Source: Anaerococcus urinomassiliensis (lineage in GTDB: Bacteria; Bacillota; Clostridia; Tissierellales; Peptoniphilaceae). From it: 64,000 bases of DNA. Both the position numbers and the translations under genes were made by a program. Below, in pieces: positions 16,503-25,212 of this stretch. Numbering within the stretch: position 1 is the first letter of the stretch; the number at the start of each line of letters is the position of its first letter. The stretch spans positions 158,711 to 222,710 of the forward strand of contig NZ_LT635782.1 in assembly GCF_900128425.1 (NCBI RefSeq). Direction: 5' to 3'. The notes beneath the pieces are model-generated. The model was not told where the DNA came from. It saw nothing but the letters and a program-made list of their open reading frames with translations, and made no database searches.

Positions 16503-17145
16503 TTTATAGCTTTGCTAGAAGATTCTAAAGATTTGGAATTTATGCGATATTATTGGAATAATTCATTTTATTATTAATAATAAAATTCACACATTAGCTG
16601 TTTAAAGCTCTAAAAACATTGGGGTTATAACCTTTGTTGAATTTTCATAAGCATAGGCAACTTTGTATTTTTTTTATCTTTTATTCATTAATTATTGTAA
16701 ATTATTATATAAAGTGTTATTATATTATTGATAAGATATATAAAAACGTTTGTAAGTTTGTCATATATTTTATCACTCTTTACATAAATATTGATTAGTG
16801 GAGAGGGGTTAGAAGGAATTAGAATTTTTATCTAAGGATTGTCTTTGAGGATGTTTTGACCTTTGTCACATGTGGATAATGTGATGTCTAGGGCTTGAAA
16901 ATACTTAATAAATTTACTCTTTATGAAAAATATTAAAGAGTAGTACATATATATTTGCACTAAATATCCTATTACTTACAGGTTGATATTTATTAGCCTT
17001 GATTATACTGATTGCTTACTAGTCATATAGAAAGTTAATTAATAAATTTTTTTCTATATCGAAATAACGTTTTCACTGGCTTTAAATATATCTAAAGATA
17101 ACTTAGTAAAAATGGCTTATTCCAATATTTAAAAAGGAGTTAGCA
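16503..17145. other. AT-rich intergenic region without a recognisable gene
   Basis: About 640 bases with no supported coding frame on either strand. It contains a perfect DnaA-box sequence TGTGGATAA at 16871-16879 inside the palindrome TCACAT-N7-ATGTGA (16866-16884), and an AT-rich dyad around ACTCTTTA/TAAAGAGT near 16917-16942. The promoter of the oxidoreductase operon must lie near its right end, but no clear -35/-10 pair can be chosen. Confidence 0.5.
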
Positions 17146-17829
17146 ATGGAAAATAGAATTCATATCATTTTTGGCCATTTTGGTAGTGGCAAGACTGAAT
17201 TTTCCATTAACTATGCTCTTTATTTGAAAGAGCAATACGAAAATGTTGCTATCTGCGACTTGGATATTATCAATATGTATTTTAGGTCTCGCGAAAAGAC
17301 GGATTTTCTGGAGACTCAAGGCATAGAAGTTTATTCATCATCTAGGGGCCATCAGGATGTTTTGGACGTGCCAGCCTTGGATGCAAGTATCCTAAAGCCT
17401 ATCCAAAACAAGGATTACCAGGCTATCTTGGATGTTGGAGGAGATCCCAAAGGAGCATTGATTCTTCGCACCTACAGGCCATACCTAGTAGATACTGACA
17501 ATATTTTTGTGATTAATACCAATAGACCAGAAACTAGCAATCCAGATGCTATTATAGCTTATATGAATCAAATAGAAGGGATGGGTGGTATAAAGGCTAA
17601 TACACTGATAAATAATACTCATATGTTAAAAGATACATCGATGGAAGATGTTCTTAAGGGATATGCCATTGTAAAAGAAGTTTCTGAAAAACTTGGCATA
17701 GAATTTAGATACAATGTATGCAAAAGAGATCTAGTAGATGCTATAAGATCCAATCCGGATGTTTCTAGTGAAGCTAAAGAGAAATTATTTCCTATCGATT
17801 TGTACTTCAGATCAGATTGGATGAGCTAA
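17146..17829 (+). CDS. P-loop ATPase (CobQ/ParA-like) leading the 2-oxoacid oxidoreductase operon
   Basis: A 227-residue SIMIBI-class nucleotide-binding protein with Walker A GHFGSGKTE at residues 10-18 and CDLDIINMYFRSRE, a switch-I-like Asp segment. The later AILDVGGDPKGA is Walker-B-like. The specific function is unknown. It stands 9 bases before the ferredoxin subunit gene with a GGAGG site between them, and such genes often precede Vor-type oxidoreductase operons in Firmicutes. A role in assembly or cofactor loading is only inferred from this position. Confidence 0.7.
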   Translation: MENRIHIIFGHFGSGKTEFSINYALYLKEQYENVAICDLDIINMYFRSREKTDFLETQGIEVYSSSRGHQDVLDVPALDASILKPIQNKDYQAILDVGGDPKGALILRTYRPYLVDTDNIFVINTNRPETSNPDAIIAYMNQIEGMGGIKANTLINNTHMLKDTSMEDVLKGYAIVKEVSEKLGIEFRYNVCKRDLVDAIRSNPDVSSEAKEKLFPIDLYFRSDWMS

Positions 17830-17838
17830 GGAGGAAAT

Positions 17839-18072
17839 ATGACAGAAACAAAAAAAAGACTAGGAAAGGTAGTAATAGAAAAAGACCTATGCAAGGGCTG
17901 TGGTCTTTGCGTTAGCGTATGCCCTAAAAACGTATTAGAGCTTGACCTAAATACTATCAATGCAAAGGGGTATTCACCATCAAGCGCTGTAAGGGCTGAT
18001 GATTGTATAGCTTGTGGAAACTGTGCTATAACTTGCCCTGACTCAGTTATTTCAGTTTATAAATTAGTATAG
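17839..18072 (+). CDS. Ferredoxin-type delta subunit of 2-oxoacid:ferredoxin oxidoreductase
   Basis: A 77-residue protein with two 4Fe-4S motifs: CKGCGLCVSVCPK (residues 18-30) and CIACGNCAITCPD (55-67). It is expected to transfer electrons from the thiamine-diphosphate subunit to soluble ferredoxin. It lies 9 bases before the alpha subunit gene with a GGAGG site, in the standard order delta-alpha-beta-gamma. Confidence 0.9.
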   Translation: MTETKKRLGKVVIEKDLCKGCGLCVSVCPKNVLELDLNTINAKGYSPSSAVRADDCIACGNCAITCPDSVISVYKLV

Positions 18073-18081
18073 GAGGAAACT

Positions 18082-19143
18082 ATGACAAAAGTTTTAATGA
18101 AAGGCAATGAAGCATTAGCAGAAGCTGCAATTAGAGCTGGTTGTAGAAGTTATTTTGGTTATCCAATCACACCACAATCAGAAGTTCCAGAATATTTTGC
18201 CAGAAAATTGCCGGAAGTAGGAGGAGTTTTCCTTCAAGCTGAAAGTGAAGTTGCATCTATCTATATGCTTTATGGTGCTGCAGCTGCAGGACATAGGACA
18301 ATGACATCATCTTCAGGACCTGGTATATCATTAATGCAAGAAGGTATATCTTCTGCAGCAGGATCTGATTTGCCAATGGTTATAGTAAATATGATGCGTG
18401 GTGGCCCAGGACTTGGTTCAATCCAACCTTCCCAAACAGACTACTTCCAAACAACTAGAGGCGGTGGAAATGGTGACTATAGAGTATTAGCCTATGCTCC
18501 AAGCAATGTCCAAGAACTTGTTGATTATACTATAAAGGCCTTTGACAAAGCTGATGAATGGAGAATGCCAGCTTTCATAATGGCAGATGGTATGCTTGGC
18601 CAAATGATGGAACCAGTGGAATTCCCAGAGCCTAATGAAGAAGCTTTAAACAAAGCTAATAAACCTTGGGTTACAGATGGCAATAGTGGGCAAAGAGGAC
18701 ATAGAAATGTCTTGACATCTCTAGAACTATCAACTCCAGAACTTGAGAATATAAACAGAAAAAGATACGAAAAATATCTAGAAGTTATGGAAAAAGAAGT
18801 TGTTGTAGAAACAGATGGTATAGAAGACTGCGACCTTGTTTTGACAGCTTATGGTTCAACAGCTAGGATTGTAAAAACAGCTATCCAAATCTTAAGAGAA
18901 AATGGTTACAAAGTAGGACTTGTTAGACCGATATCGGTATGGCCATTCCCATTTGATTCTTACAAAAACTTGCCATGTGAAGACATACTAGTTGTAGAAT
19001 TAAACAATGGTCAAATGATAGAAGATGTAAAAATAGCAGCAGAAGGAAAAGCAAATATCCACTTCTATAATAGACTTGGTGGAATGATACCTACTGCTAA
19101 TGAAATAGTAGATAAAGCAATGGAAATATTGGGAGGCAAATAA
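18082..19143 (+). CDS. vorB: 2-oxoacid:ferredoxin oxidoreductase alpha subunit (VorB-like)
   Basis: A 353-residue subunit with the family start MKGNEALAEAAIRAGCRSYF and GYPITPQSE, and the GPGISLMQEG and MRGGPGLGS segments that contact substrate and CoA. It closely resembles proteins annotated as 3-methyl-2-oxobutanoate dehydrogenase subunit VorB. The complex would oxidise branched-chain 2-oxoacids plus CoA to acyl-CoA, CO2 and reduced ferredoxin. Its stop overlaps the beta-subunit start by one base. Distinguishing 2-oxoisovalerate from 2-oxoglutarate as substrate is not possible from sequence alone, but the neighbouring leucine-dehydrogenase-type gene favours branched-chain acids. Confidence 0.87.
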   Translation: MTKVLMKGNEALAEAAIRAGCRSYFGYPITPQSEVPEYFARKLPEVGGVFLQAESEVASIYMLYGAAAAGHRTMTSSSGPGISLMQEGISSAAGSDLPMVIVNMMRGGPGLGSIQPSQTDYFQTTRGGGNGDYRVLAYAPSNVQELVDYTIKAFDKADEWRMPAFIMADGMLGQMMEPVEFPEPNEEALNKANKPWVTDGNSGQRGHRNVLTSLELSTPELENINRKRYEKYLEVMEKEVVVETDGIEDCDLVLTAYGSTARIVKTAIQILRENGYKVGLVRPISVWPFPFDSYKNLPCEDILVVELNNGQMIEDVKIAAEGKANIHFYNRLGGMIPTANEIVDKAMEILGGK

Positions 19144-19889
19144 TGACTGAAGTAAAAGAAAAAGTGGTTTATGAAAAATCAACTGCATTAACAGATACAC
19201 CCCTTCACTTTTGCCCAGGCTGTACCCACGGTATAGTTCACAAATTAGTAGCTGAATGCCTTGTAGAACTTGGTGTTGATGGTAAGTCTGTTGGTGTTGC
19301 TCCAGTAGGTTGTGCAGCTCCATCTACAGCATATTGGAATTTTGATATGACTCTAGCAGATCATGGTAGAGCGCCTGCCCTTGCTACAGGTATCAAGAGA
19401 GTAGAACCAGACAAATTTGTATTTACATACCAAGGTGATGGGGACCTAGCATCAATCGGTACCAATGAAATAGTCCATGCAGCTCATAGAGGCGAAAACA
19501 TTTCAGTAATATTTATCAACAACGCTATATATGGTATGACCGGTGGACAAATGGCACCTACAACACTAATAGGTCAAGTTACAACAACCTCTCCAAAAGG
19601 CCGTGATGAAGCTTGGTCTGGTAAACCAATAAAAGTTTCAGAAATGCTTGCTACAATCGACGGAGCAAAATTTGTTGAAAGAGTTGCAGTGAACTCTCCA
19701 GCAGGAATTAGAAAAGCAAAGGCAGCCATAAAAAAATGCTTTGAATATCAAATAGAAGGCAAGGGATTTGGCATAGTCGAAGTACTTTCAACATGTTCTA
19801 CCAACTGGGGTATGACACCAGTAGAAGCCATGAAATGGGTTGATGAGAACATGATCCCTTACTATCCATTAGGAAGAATAAAGGAGTAA
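19143..19889 (+). CDS. 2-oxoacid:ferredoxin oxidoreductase beta subunit (thiamine diphosphate-binding)
   Basis: A 248-residue subunit with CPGCTHG near residue 23 and the thiamine diphosphate/Mg motif GDGDLASIG followed by INNAIYGMTGGQ. It carries the catalytic thiamine site of the complex. Cysteines around CPGC and near the C-terminus (STCSTNWG) are typical of short beta subunits. It is embedded in the operon with one-base overlap upstream and a 4-base gap to the gamma gene. Confidence 0.9.
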   Translation: MTEVKEKVVYEKSTALTDTPLHFCPGCTHGIVHKLVAECLVELGVDGKSVGVAPVGCAAPSTAYWNFDMTLADHGRAPALATGIKRVEPDKFVFTYQGDGDLASIGTNEIVHAAHRGENISVIFINNAIYGMTGGQMAPTTLIGQVTTTSPKGRDEAWSGKPIKVSEMLATIDGAKFVERVAVNSPAGIRKAKAAIKKCFEYQIEGKGFGIVEVLSTCSTNWGMTPVEAMKWVDENMIPYYPLGRIKE

Positions 19890-19893
19890 TAGT

Positions 19894-21024
19894 ATGCAAA
19901 GACGTATTTTATGTGCAGGATTTGGTGGTCAAGGTGTACTTGCTATGGGTCAAATGCTAACCTATGCAGGCATGGTAGAAGGCAAAGAAGTTTCCTGGTA
20001 TCCATCTTATGGACCAGAAATGAGAGGTGGATCTGCAAACTGCTCTGTAGTAATATCAGATGATCCGGTCGGAGCTCCAAACGTTGATATTGCAACTGAT
20101 ATGGTAGTTATGAACCAACCTTCTTTTGACAAATTCAAAGACAAGGTATCAGAAGGTGGCAATCTATTCATAAACACTTCACTAATTGATACAAAAGGTT
20201 ACAAAAACGATAAAATCAATATCTATGAAGTTCCTGTAAGTGGCAAAGCCCAAGAACTTGGCAATATAAAAATGGCAAATATGGTAATGCTTGGTTCTTT
20301 TCTTGAAGTTACTAATTTACTAAAACTTGATTCAATCATTGAAGCTTTCACAAAAGTTTTTGGAGATAAGAAAAAACACTTAATCCCAGCAAACCAAAAG
20401 GCTCTTGATGAAGGAATGAATTTAATTAAAAACAATGAAACTGGAAATAATGATCAAAAAGATCAATATAGAAAAACACCAAAATCATTTGCCCTTGCTG
20501 CAAATAAGGAGTTTGAAGCAAAGTTTAAATATGATGAGTCTATATTCGATGATCCAATCACAACTGCAAGATATGCATTGGAATTTGAACAAAATGCCAT
20601 TGATTATTATAGGTCACTTAACGAAAAACTAGATGGAGATTATAAGGCAATATTTGAATCAATAGCTATCCAAGAAGAAGAACACGTAAGCTATATCAAA
20701 GATTTACTAGCTTCTTTGGAAGAAGGCAGTGATAAGCTAGAACAAAATTATGATGCTTACCAAACAACAGCTATATTTGAAGACTCAAAGGCTGATGACT
20801 TTGAAGGTGAACTAATCATATCTGCCCTTAAGAATGCTTTGTATATAGAATATAACGAACTAGACTTTTACAAGAAAGCTAGCGAAAAAGTAGAAGAAGA
20901 AAAATCAAAGAAATTGTATACTGAGTTGATTAAATGGGAAAAAATGCACTTTGATCAATTTGACGAACATACAAAACTACACCAAGAACAATGGTGGGCT
21001 GATCAATCGTATTCAGCTTTCTAA
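19894..21024 (+). CDS. 2-oxoacid:ferredoxin oxidoreductase gamma subunit fused to a rubrerythrin-like diiron domain
   Basis: Residues 1-180 form a complete gamma subunit: GFGGQGVLAMGQ, YGPEMRGG and ANMVMLGS. A charged linker follows, and residues about 215-370 form a ferritin-like four-helix domain. Its iron-ligand pattern can be read: E230, E261xxH264, E319 (or E322), and E349xxH352, with the spacings of rubrerythrins. No rubredoxin CxxC pair follows. Gamma subunits are normally about 180 residues and stand alone. The added domain could scavenge peroxide or oxygen next to an oxygen-sensitive enzyme. The reading frame is continuous through the junction, so the fusion is not a missed stop. Function of the fusion is inferred. 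Confidence 0.88.
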   Translation: MQRRILCAGFGGQGVLAMGQMLTYAGMVEGKEVSWYPSYGPEMRGGSANCSVVISDDPVGAPNVDIATDMVVMNQPSFDKFKDKVSEGGNLFINTSLIDTKGYKNDKINIYEVPVSGKAQELGNIKMANMVMLGSFLEVTNLLKLDSIIEAFTKVFGDKKKHLIPANQKALDEGMNLIKNNETGNNDQKDQYRKTPKSFALAANKEFEAKFKYDESIFDDPITTARYALEFEQNAIDYYRSLNEKLDGDYKAIFESIAIQEEEHVSYIKDLLASLEEGSDKLEQNYDAYQTTAIFEDSKADDFEGELIISALKNALYIEYNELDFYKKASEKVEEEKSKKLYTELIKWEKMHFDQFDEHTKLHQEQWWADQSYSAF

Positions 21025-21068
21025 AGAATAGAAAATAGCGACAATTAAATAAAAAAAGAAGGTATACT

Positions 21069-22163
21069 ATGGCAAATATATTTAATAAAATGCAAGAGCA
21101 TGATTATGAACAACTAATATTCATGAATGACGTACAAACAGGCTTGCGTGCAGTTACCTGCATACACAATACAGTTCTAGGTCCAGCTATAGGTGGAATG
21201 AGAATTTGGGAATATGACTCAGAAGAAGATGCTATTGAAGATGCCATGAGACTAGCTCGTGGCATGACCTACAAAAATGCCGCTTGTGGTATTTGGGCAG
21301 GTGGTGCCAAAACAGTTGTAATGGTGGATAAAGAACATCCAAAATCAGAAGCTATGCTCAGATCTCTTGGTCGATATATAGATTCTCTTGAAGGCAGATA
21401 TATCACAGCTGAAGACGTAGGATCAAGCGAAGAAGATATGGACTATGTATACCAGGAAACAAACTATGTACTTGGAACAAGCATGAAGCCAGGTACTAGT
21501 GGCAACCCATCTCCATCCACAGCTCGCGGAGTTTATATGTCTATTAAGGCATCAGCTAAAGAAAAATACGGCGATGACTCGTTAAAAGATAAGAAAATCT
21601 TAATCCAAGGTTTTGGCCATGTAGGTAGTGAAATTGCTAATTTTTTGAAAGAAGAAGGCGCTGATGTGTCCGTATGCGACATCAACCAAGAATTGATTGA
21701 AAATGCAAAAAAAGAAGGATTTACTATAGTTGACCCTGATAAAATGTGGGATTGGCAAGGAGATATATATTGTCCATGTGCCCTAGGCGCCACAGTAAAT
21801 GATCAAACAATTGATAAGATGAAATTTGATATAATATGTGGTTCTGCCAATAACCAACTTAAGGAAGAACGCCATGGTCAAATGTTAAAAGATGCGGGTA
21901 TCCTATATGCTCCAGACTTCATAGTAAACGCGGGTGGAGTAATCAATTGCCACGATGAACTATACGGTGGTTTCAATAGACAAAGAGCCAACAAGAAAAT
22001 TGATAAAATTGGAGAACAAATCCTAAAAGTATTTGAAATTGCCAAAAATGAAGATATTCCAACAAACATTGCTGCAAATAGACTTGCAGAAAGAAGGATA
22101 GAAGGTACAGAAAAAACAAAAGGAATATATAATAAAGATTCTAAATCATCCTTAAAAAGATAG
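21069..22163 (+). CDS. Leucine dehydrogenase-type amino-acid dehydrogenase (Glu/Leu/Phe/Val family)
   Basis: A 364-residue protein with the N-terminal substrate domain and a C-terminal Rossmann domain (GFGHVGSEIA near 180). It follows leucine/phenylalanine dehydrogenases more than glutamate dehydrogenases: ALGPAIGGMR-like GPAIGGMRIW, the catalytic-lysine loop AGGAK, and GNPSPSTARGV. The reaction is reversible oxidative deamination of a branched-chain amino acid with NAD. Placed 45 bases after the oxidoreductase operon, it would supply that enzyme's 2-oxoacid. The catalytic loop reads CGIWAGGAK where GGGK is usual. A terminator follows. Confidence 0.87.
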   Translation: MANIFNKMQEHDYEQLIFMNDVQTGLRAVTCIHNTVLGPAIGGMRIWEYDSEEDAIEDAMRLARGMTYKNAACGIWAGGAKTVVMVDKEHPKSEAMLRSLGRYIDSLEGRYITAEDVGSSEEDMDYVYQETNYVLGTSMKPGTSGNPSPSTARGVYMSIKASAKEKYGDDSLKDKKILIQGFGHVGSEIANFLKEEGADVSVCDINQELIENAKKEGFTIVDPDKMWDWQGDIYCPCALGATVNDQTIDKMKFDIICGSANNQLKEERHGQMLKDAGILYAPDFIVNAGGVINCHDELYGGFNRQRANKKIDKIGEQILKVFEIAKNEDIPTNIAANRLAERRIEGTEKTKGIYNKDSKSSLKR

Positions 22164-22185
22164 AAAATAAGTATTATCGTTAGTA

Positions 22186-22219
22186 AGAGGGTCCTTGCAT
22201 GATTGCAGGGGCTCTTTTA
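22186..22219 (+). terminator. Terminator after the dehydrogenase gene
   Basis: AAGAG and CTTGCA arms pair with TGCAGG and CTCTT, followed by T residues; the stem has an internal bulge. Confidence 0.65.
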
Positions 22220-22333
22220 ATGTGAATCAATACAATCGATTAATAAACTTTAAAGTTTATTGCTAGGATATATAGCTTCATTTCAAAAGGGGTATATATC
22301 TTAAAAGAATGTAAAATAATGGAAAGGATAACT

Positions 22334-22936
22334 ATGGATAAATTTATTGTTTTTCTTGCTGATGGCTTTGAAGATGTAGAAGGATTAACGGTTGTCGACT
22401 ACTTACGCAGGGTTGGTGTCAATGTCGATACTGTTTCTGTTATGGATGATCTAACGGTTAGAACAAAGTCAAACATAAAAATAATTGCAGATAAGCATAT
22501 TTCAGATATCGATCCAGATGATTACCTAGGTTTATATATACCAGGTGGTACAAAGGGTGCCGAAAGCTTGCGTGATGACGATCGTGTAATTGATATTATC
22601 AAAGAATTCGATCAAAAGAACAAAGTAATAGCTGCAATTTGTGCGGGTCCTATAGTTTTAAACCGTGCTGGAGTTTTGGCAGATAAAAAAGCAACATCAT
22701 TTCCGACTATGAAAGAAGAAATTGATAATGTAGGAGCCTATATTGATGACCAAATCGTAGTTACTGATGGTAATATTACAACTAGTAGAGGTGCAGCAAC
22801 CACAGTATATCTTGCTATGAGACTAGTTGAGATTTTAAAAGGCAAAGAAGCAGTAGAAGAGCTAAAAAGAGGCACCCAACAAGAAGCTGTGGAAGCTTAT
22901 TACAATATAAGCTATGATTATATTAACAATAATTAG
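22334..22936 (+). CDS. DJ-1/PfpI family protein
   Basis: About 200 residues of the DJ-1/ThiJ/PfpI superfamily. The conserved acid sits in LADGFEDVEGL, and the nucleophile elbow is AAICAGPIVL with the reactive Cys near residue 101. Members act as glyoxalases, deglycases or small chaperones; which applies here cannot be decided. The ATG at 22334 gives the standard family N-terminus (MDKFIVFLADG); an ATG 15 bases upstream would add five residues. It is 8 bases before the NAD-dependent epimerase-type gene, with which it is probably cotranscribed. Confidence 0.82.
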   Translation: MDKFIVFLADGFEDVEGLTVVDYLRRVGVNVDTVSVMDDLTVRTKSNIKIIADKHISDIDPDDYLGLYIPGGTKGAESLRDDDRVIDIIKEFDQKNKVIAAICAGPIVLNRAGVLADKKATSFPTMKEEIDNVGAYIDDQIVVTDGNITTSRGAATTVYLAMRLVEILKGKEAVEELKRGTQQEAVEAYYNISYDYINNN

Positions 22937-22944
22937 GAGGGTTT

Positions 22945-23946
22945 ATGGAGCAATTAAATAAGATTTTCGTCCTTGGTGGAGCTGGGTTTCTGGGTTACCA
23001 TACTTTAAAAGAAGCAGTAAATAGGGGATATAGCGTAAAGACAGTTGATATAGTGGAACTGCCAGAGAATTTGAAATTTAAAGAAGAAGACAAAGTTGAA
23101 TTTATCATTACAAACTTCTTCAATCTTTCTGATCAAGAAATTATTGCCATGTTAAAAGACTGCGATGGATTTGTTTATGCAGGTGGCGTTGACGAGAGAA
23201 TTGTACCTGAAAAACCTGCCCGTAAGTTTTTCTACGAAAAAAACGTCTTTCCAACTCAAAGACTTGCCCATCTTGCTAAAGAAGCGGGAGTCAAAAACTT
23301 TGTTGTATTTGGTTCATACACGGCAGAGTTTGGAGAAAATAATGCAGAGCTTCGAAAGCATAACTACCACAAGGAGCCTTACGTAGAAACAAGACTTCTA
23401 CAAGAAAAGCTTGCTATGTATGCTGGCGAGGGATCAATGAATGTATCAGTTCTTAGACTTCCATATATATTTGGAACCATGGAAGGCAAGGTTCCTCTAT
23501 GGTCAATGTTTGTTGATATGCTCCGTGGCCAAGACTTTATGCCTGTAACCAGTGGAGGAGCTGCTACAGTTACAGCTAACCAAGTAGGTCAAGCTGCCAT
23601 ATCTGCCCTAGAAAACGGCCAACATAGGAGAACATATCCACTTGCAACTGGATATATTTCATATGAAGATTTCTACAAAAAGATTGTAGAAGAACTAGGC
23701 CAAGAAGAAAAAACAAAACTTCAAATTATGAGCTTTGAAGAATTGGAAGAAGCCTACAAAGAAGACCAAGAACTTACAGATAAAAAGGGCGTAGAACACG
23801 GTATACGCCAAGTAAATATGCTAAGGGCAAACTCTATGGAATTTAGGTTATCAACAGACGTGGCTTTTGATGAACTTAGGGTAAGGGAAGAAGATACAGA
23901 AGCAATTATAAAGGAAACATTAAGCTGGGCTAATACACAAAAATAA
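22945..23946 (+). CDS. NAD-dependent epimerase/dehydratase (extended SDR) family protein
   Basis: A 333-residue protein with the nucleotide-binding motif GGAGFLGYHT near residues 12-21 and GxVYAGG-like GFVYAGGVDE later. It has an extended short-chain dehydrogenase fold with a variable C-terminal substrate region. The expected YxxxK catalytic motif is not clear: the corresponding stretch reads YVETRLLQEK. It may therefore be a nucleotide-binding or atypical member. A GGAGG site precedes its ATG and it follows the DJ-1 gene closely. Confidence 0.75.
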   Translation: MEQLNKIFVLGGAGFLGYHTLKEAVNRGYSVKTVDIVELPENLKFKEEDKVEFIITNFFNLSDQEIIAMLKDCDGFVYAGGVDERIVPEKPARKFFYEKNVFPTQRLAHLAKEAGVKNFVVFGSYTAEFGENNAELRKHNYHKEPYVETRLLQEKLAMYAGEGSMNVSVLRLPYIFGTMEGKVPLWSMFVDMLRGQDFMPVTSGGAATVTANQVGQAAISALENGQHRRTYPLATGYISYEDFYKKIVEELGQEEKTKLQIMSFEELEEAYKEDQELTDKKGVEHGIRQVNMLRANSMEFRLSTDVAFDELRVREEDTEAIIKETLSWANTQK

Positions 23947-24096
23947 GCCTAAGAGCAAATAGTTTTAGCTAAAGCTTATCACGGTCGGACTCTTATTCTA
24001 ATTAAAGATAATCAACTCCTTATATAAATCGGGAATTTTCTTTCTCATATTCTATATATAAGTGTAAGGCAACTTACAAAAAAATAGGAGGAAGAA

Positions 24097-24282
24097 ATGA
24101 AATTACAAATCAGATTTAAAGTAACAGATGCTGACAATACTGATAGGAAAGTATCAAAGACATTTTCAAAGATTAATGAAAAAGCCACAAGTGAACAACT
24201 AAGAGCTTTTGTCCAAGCCTTTGCTAGTTTAAATAATGGCGATGAACATGAAGCTTATCTTATCAAGGAAGAAAGACTATAA
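24097..24282 (+). CDS. DUF1659 family small protein
   Basis: A 61-residue protein with the pattern LQIRFKVTDADN followed by RKVSKTFSKIN and a C-terminal helix. It matches the DUF1659 family of short Firmicutes proteins, whose function is unknown. It starts after an AGGAGG site and is 10 bases before a DUF2922 gene, the usual partner. Confidence 0.75.
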   Translation: MKLQIRFKVTDADNTDRKVSKTFSKINEKATSEQLRAFVQAFASLNNGDEHEAYLIKEERL

Positions 24283-24292
24283 GGAGGATTAG

Positions 24293-24514
24293 ATGACAAG
24301 TAGAAAGTTAAAGTTATATTTCAAAGACGACCTAGCAAGCGCCAAATCCTTTACAATAGACTATCCAAAGGAAGAATATGCAAATGAAGAAGTGAAAGTT
24401 GCAATGGATAAGATTGTAAATTCAAAAGTACTAGTGACCAAAAATGGTCCAATAGCTGCAAAAACTAAGGCTCAAATTGAAACTGTTAACAAAGAAGATG
24501 TAGATATAGCCTAG
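24293..24514 (+). CDS. DUF2922 family small protein
   Basis: A 73-residue protein with KLYFKDDLASAKSFTIDYPK, typical of DUF2922, a family of unknown function usually encoded next to DUF1659 as here. It has an AAGGAGG site, and a strong terminator begins 9 bases after the stop. Confidence 0.78.
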   Translation: MTSRKLKLYFKDDLASAKSFTIDYPKEEYANEEVKVAMDKIVNSKVLVTKNGPIAAKTKAQIETVNKEDVDIA

Positions 24515-24522
24515 ATAGAGAT

Positions 24523-24547
24523 AGACCCCAATGTCGGGGTCTTTTTT
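24523..24547 (+). terminator. Terminator of the DUF1659-DUF2922 pair
   Basis: AGACCCC and GGGGTCT form a 7-bp stem followed by a T run. Confidence 0.88.
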
Positions 24548-24624
24548 GCTTACTAAGTTTCAAAGCTCCTATATTGGGTAATATTTTAATAGAAATCTAT
24601 ATAATTTTAAGGAGCGGGGAATTT

Positions 24625-25137
24625 ATGAAAAACTTTAAAAATACAGTAAAGATTGGTGCTGTTTGCGCCTTATCTATAGCTATCCTAAGTCCATCTACTT
24701 CTTTTGCATCAGAAACAGAAGCTCTTAAGCTATTAAATCAACTTTATGACCAAATGGATCAAATTGGTGATCTTACCGGTCTCGATAAAGCTGATAGACA
24801 AATTAAAGAAAATTTGCCATCTGATAGCAAATCAGAAAACAAAGACCTTGATAACAAAGATGAAGATAAGAAAGAGAACAAAAAAGAAGCAGCTTATATT
24901 ACAGATCTTAAAGAATCTTTCTATAAAAACGACATAAGTGTAAAATCCATTGAAGAAATACTAGAAAGATATCCAAAAACTATCAAGGGAAAGGAAGAAA
25001 AACTAGTCAATCTTTTGGTCGAATCTCACGAGCTAAAATTACAAGCGGCTGATTTGATTTATTCCTTGACTGGGGAAAAATTACAAGTGAATCCACCACG
25101 TATACCAGAAGAATACTCTCATTTGATAAGATACTAA
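24625..25137 (+). CDS. Secreted protein 1 with shared YPKT module
   Basis: A 170-residue exported protein: signal peptide about residues 1-29 (cleavage near SFA-SET), a highly charged Lys/Asp/Glu/Asn linker at 65-88, and a helical module at about 105-145 with LERYPKTIKG and LLVESHEL. The same module occurs in the next four genes. No LPxTG, lipobox or known wall-binding domain is visible. The ATG at 24625 follows AAGGAG; an upstream in-frame ATG at 24574 would put residues before the signal. Function unknown. Confidence 0.75.
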   Translation: MKNFKNTVKIGAVCALSIAILSPSTSFASETEALKLLNQLYDQMDQIGDLTGLDKADRQIKENLPSDSKSENKDLDNKDEDKKENKKEAAYITDLKESFYKNDISVKSIEEILERYPKTIKGKEEKLVNLLVESHELKLQAADLIYSLTGEKLQVNPPRIPEEYSHLIRY

Positions 25138-25212
25138 AAGCTTTTCATTTAAGCTAGCAAAAGGTATAATGCTAGCACATAAATAGAAGCTCTTAATAAG
25201 AAGGAGAAGAAT

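Noticed and set aside
16871..16879. Replication origin
   Set aside because: Only one DnaA box and no dnaA, dnaN or other origin genes are near.
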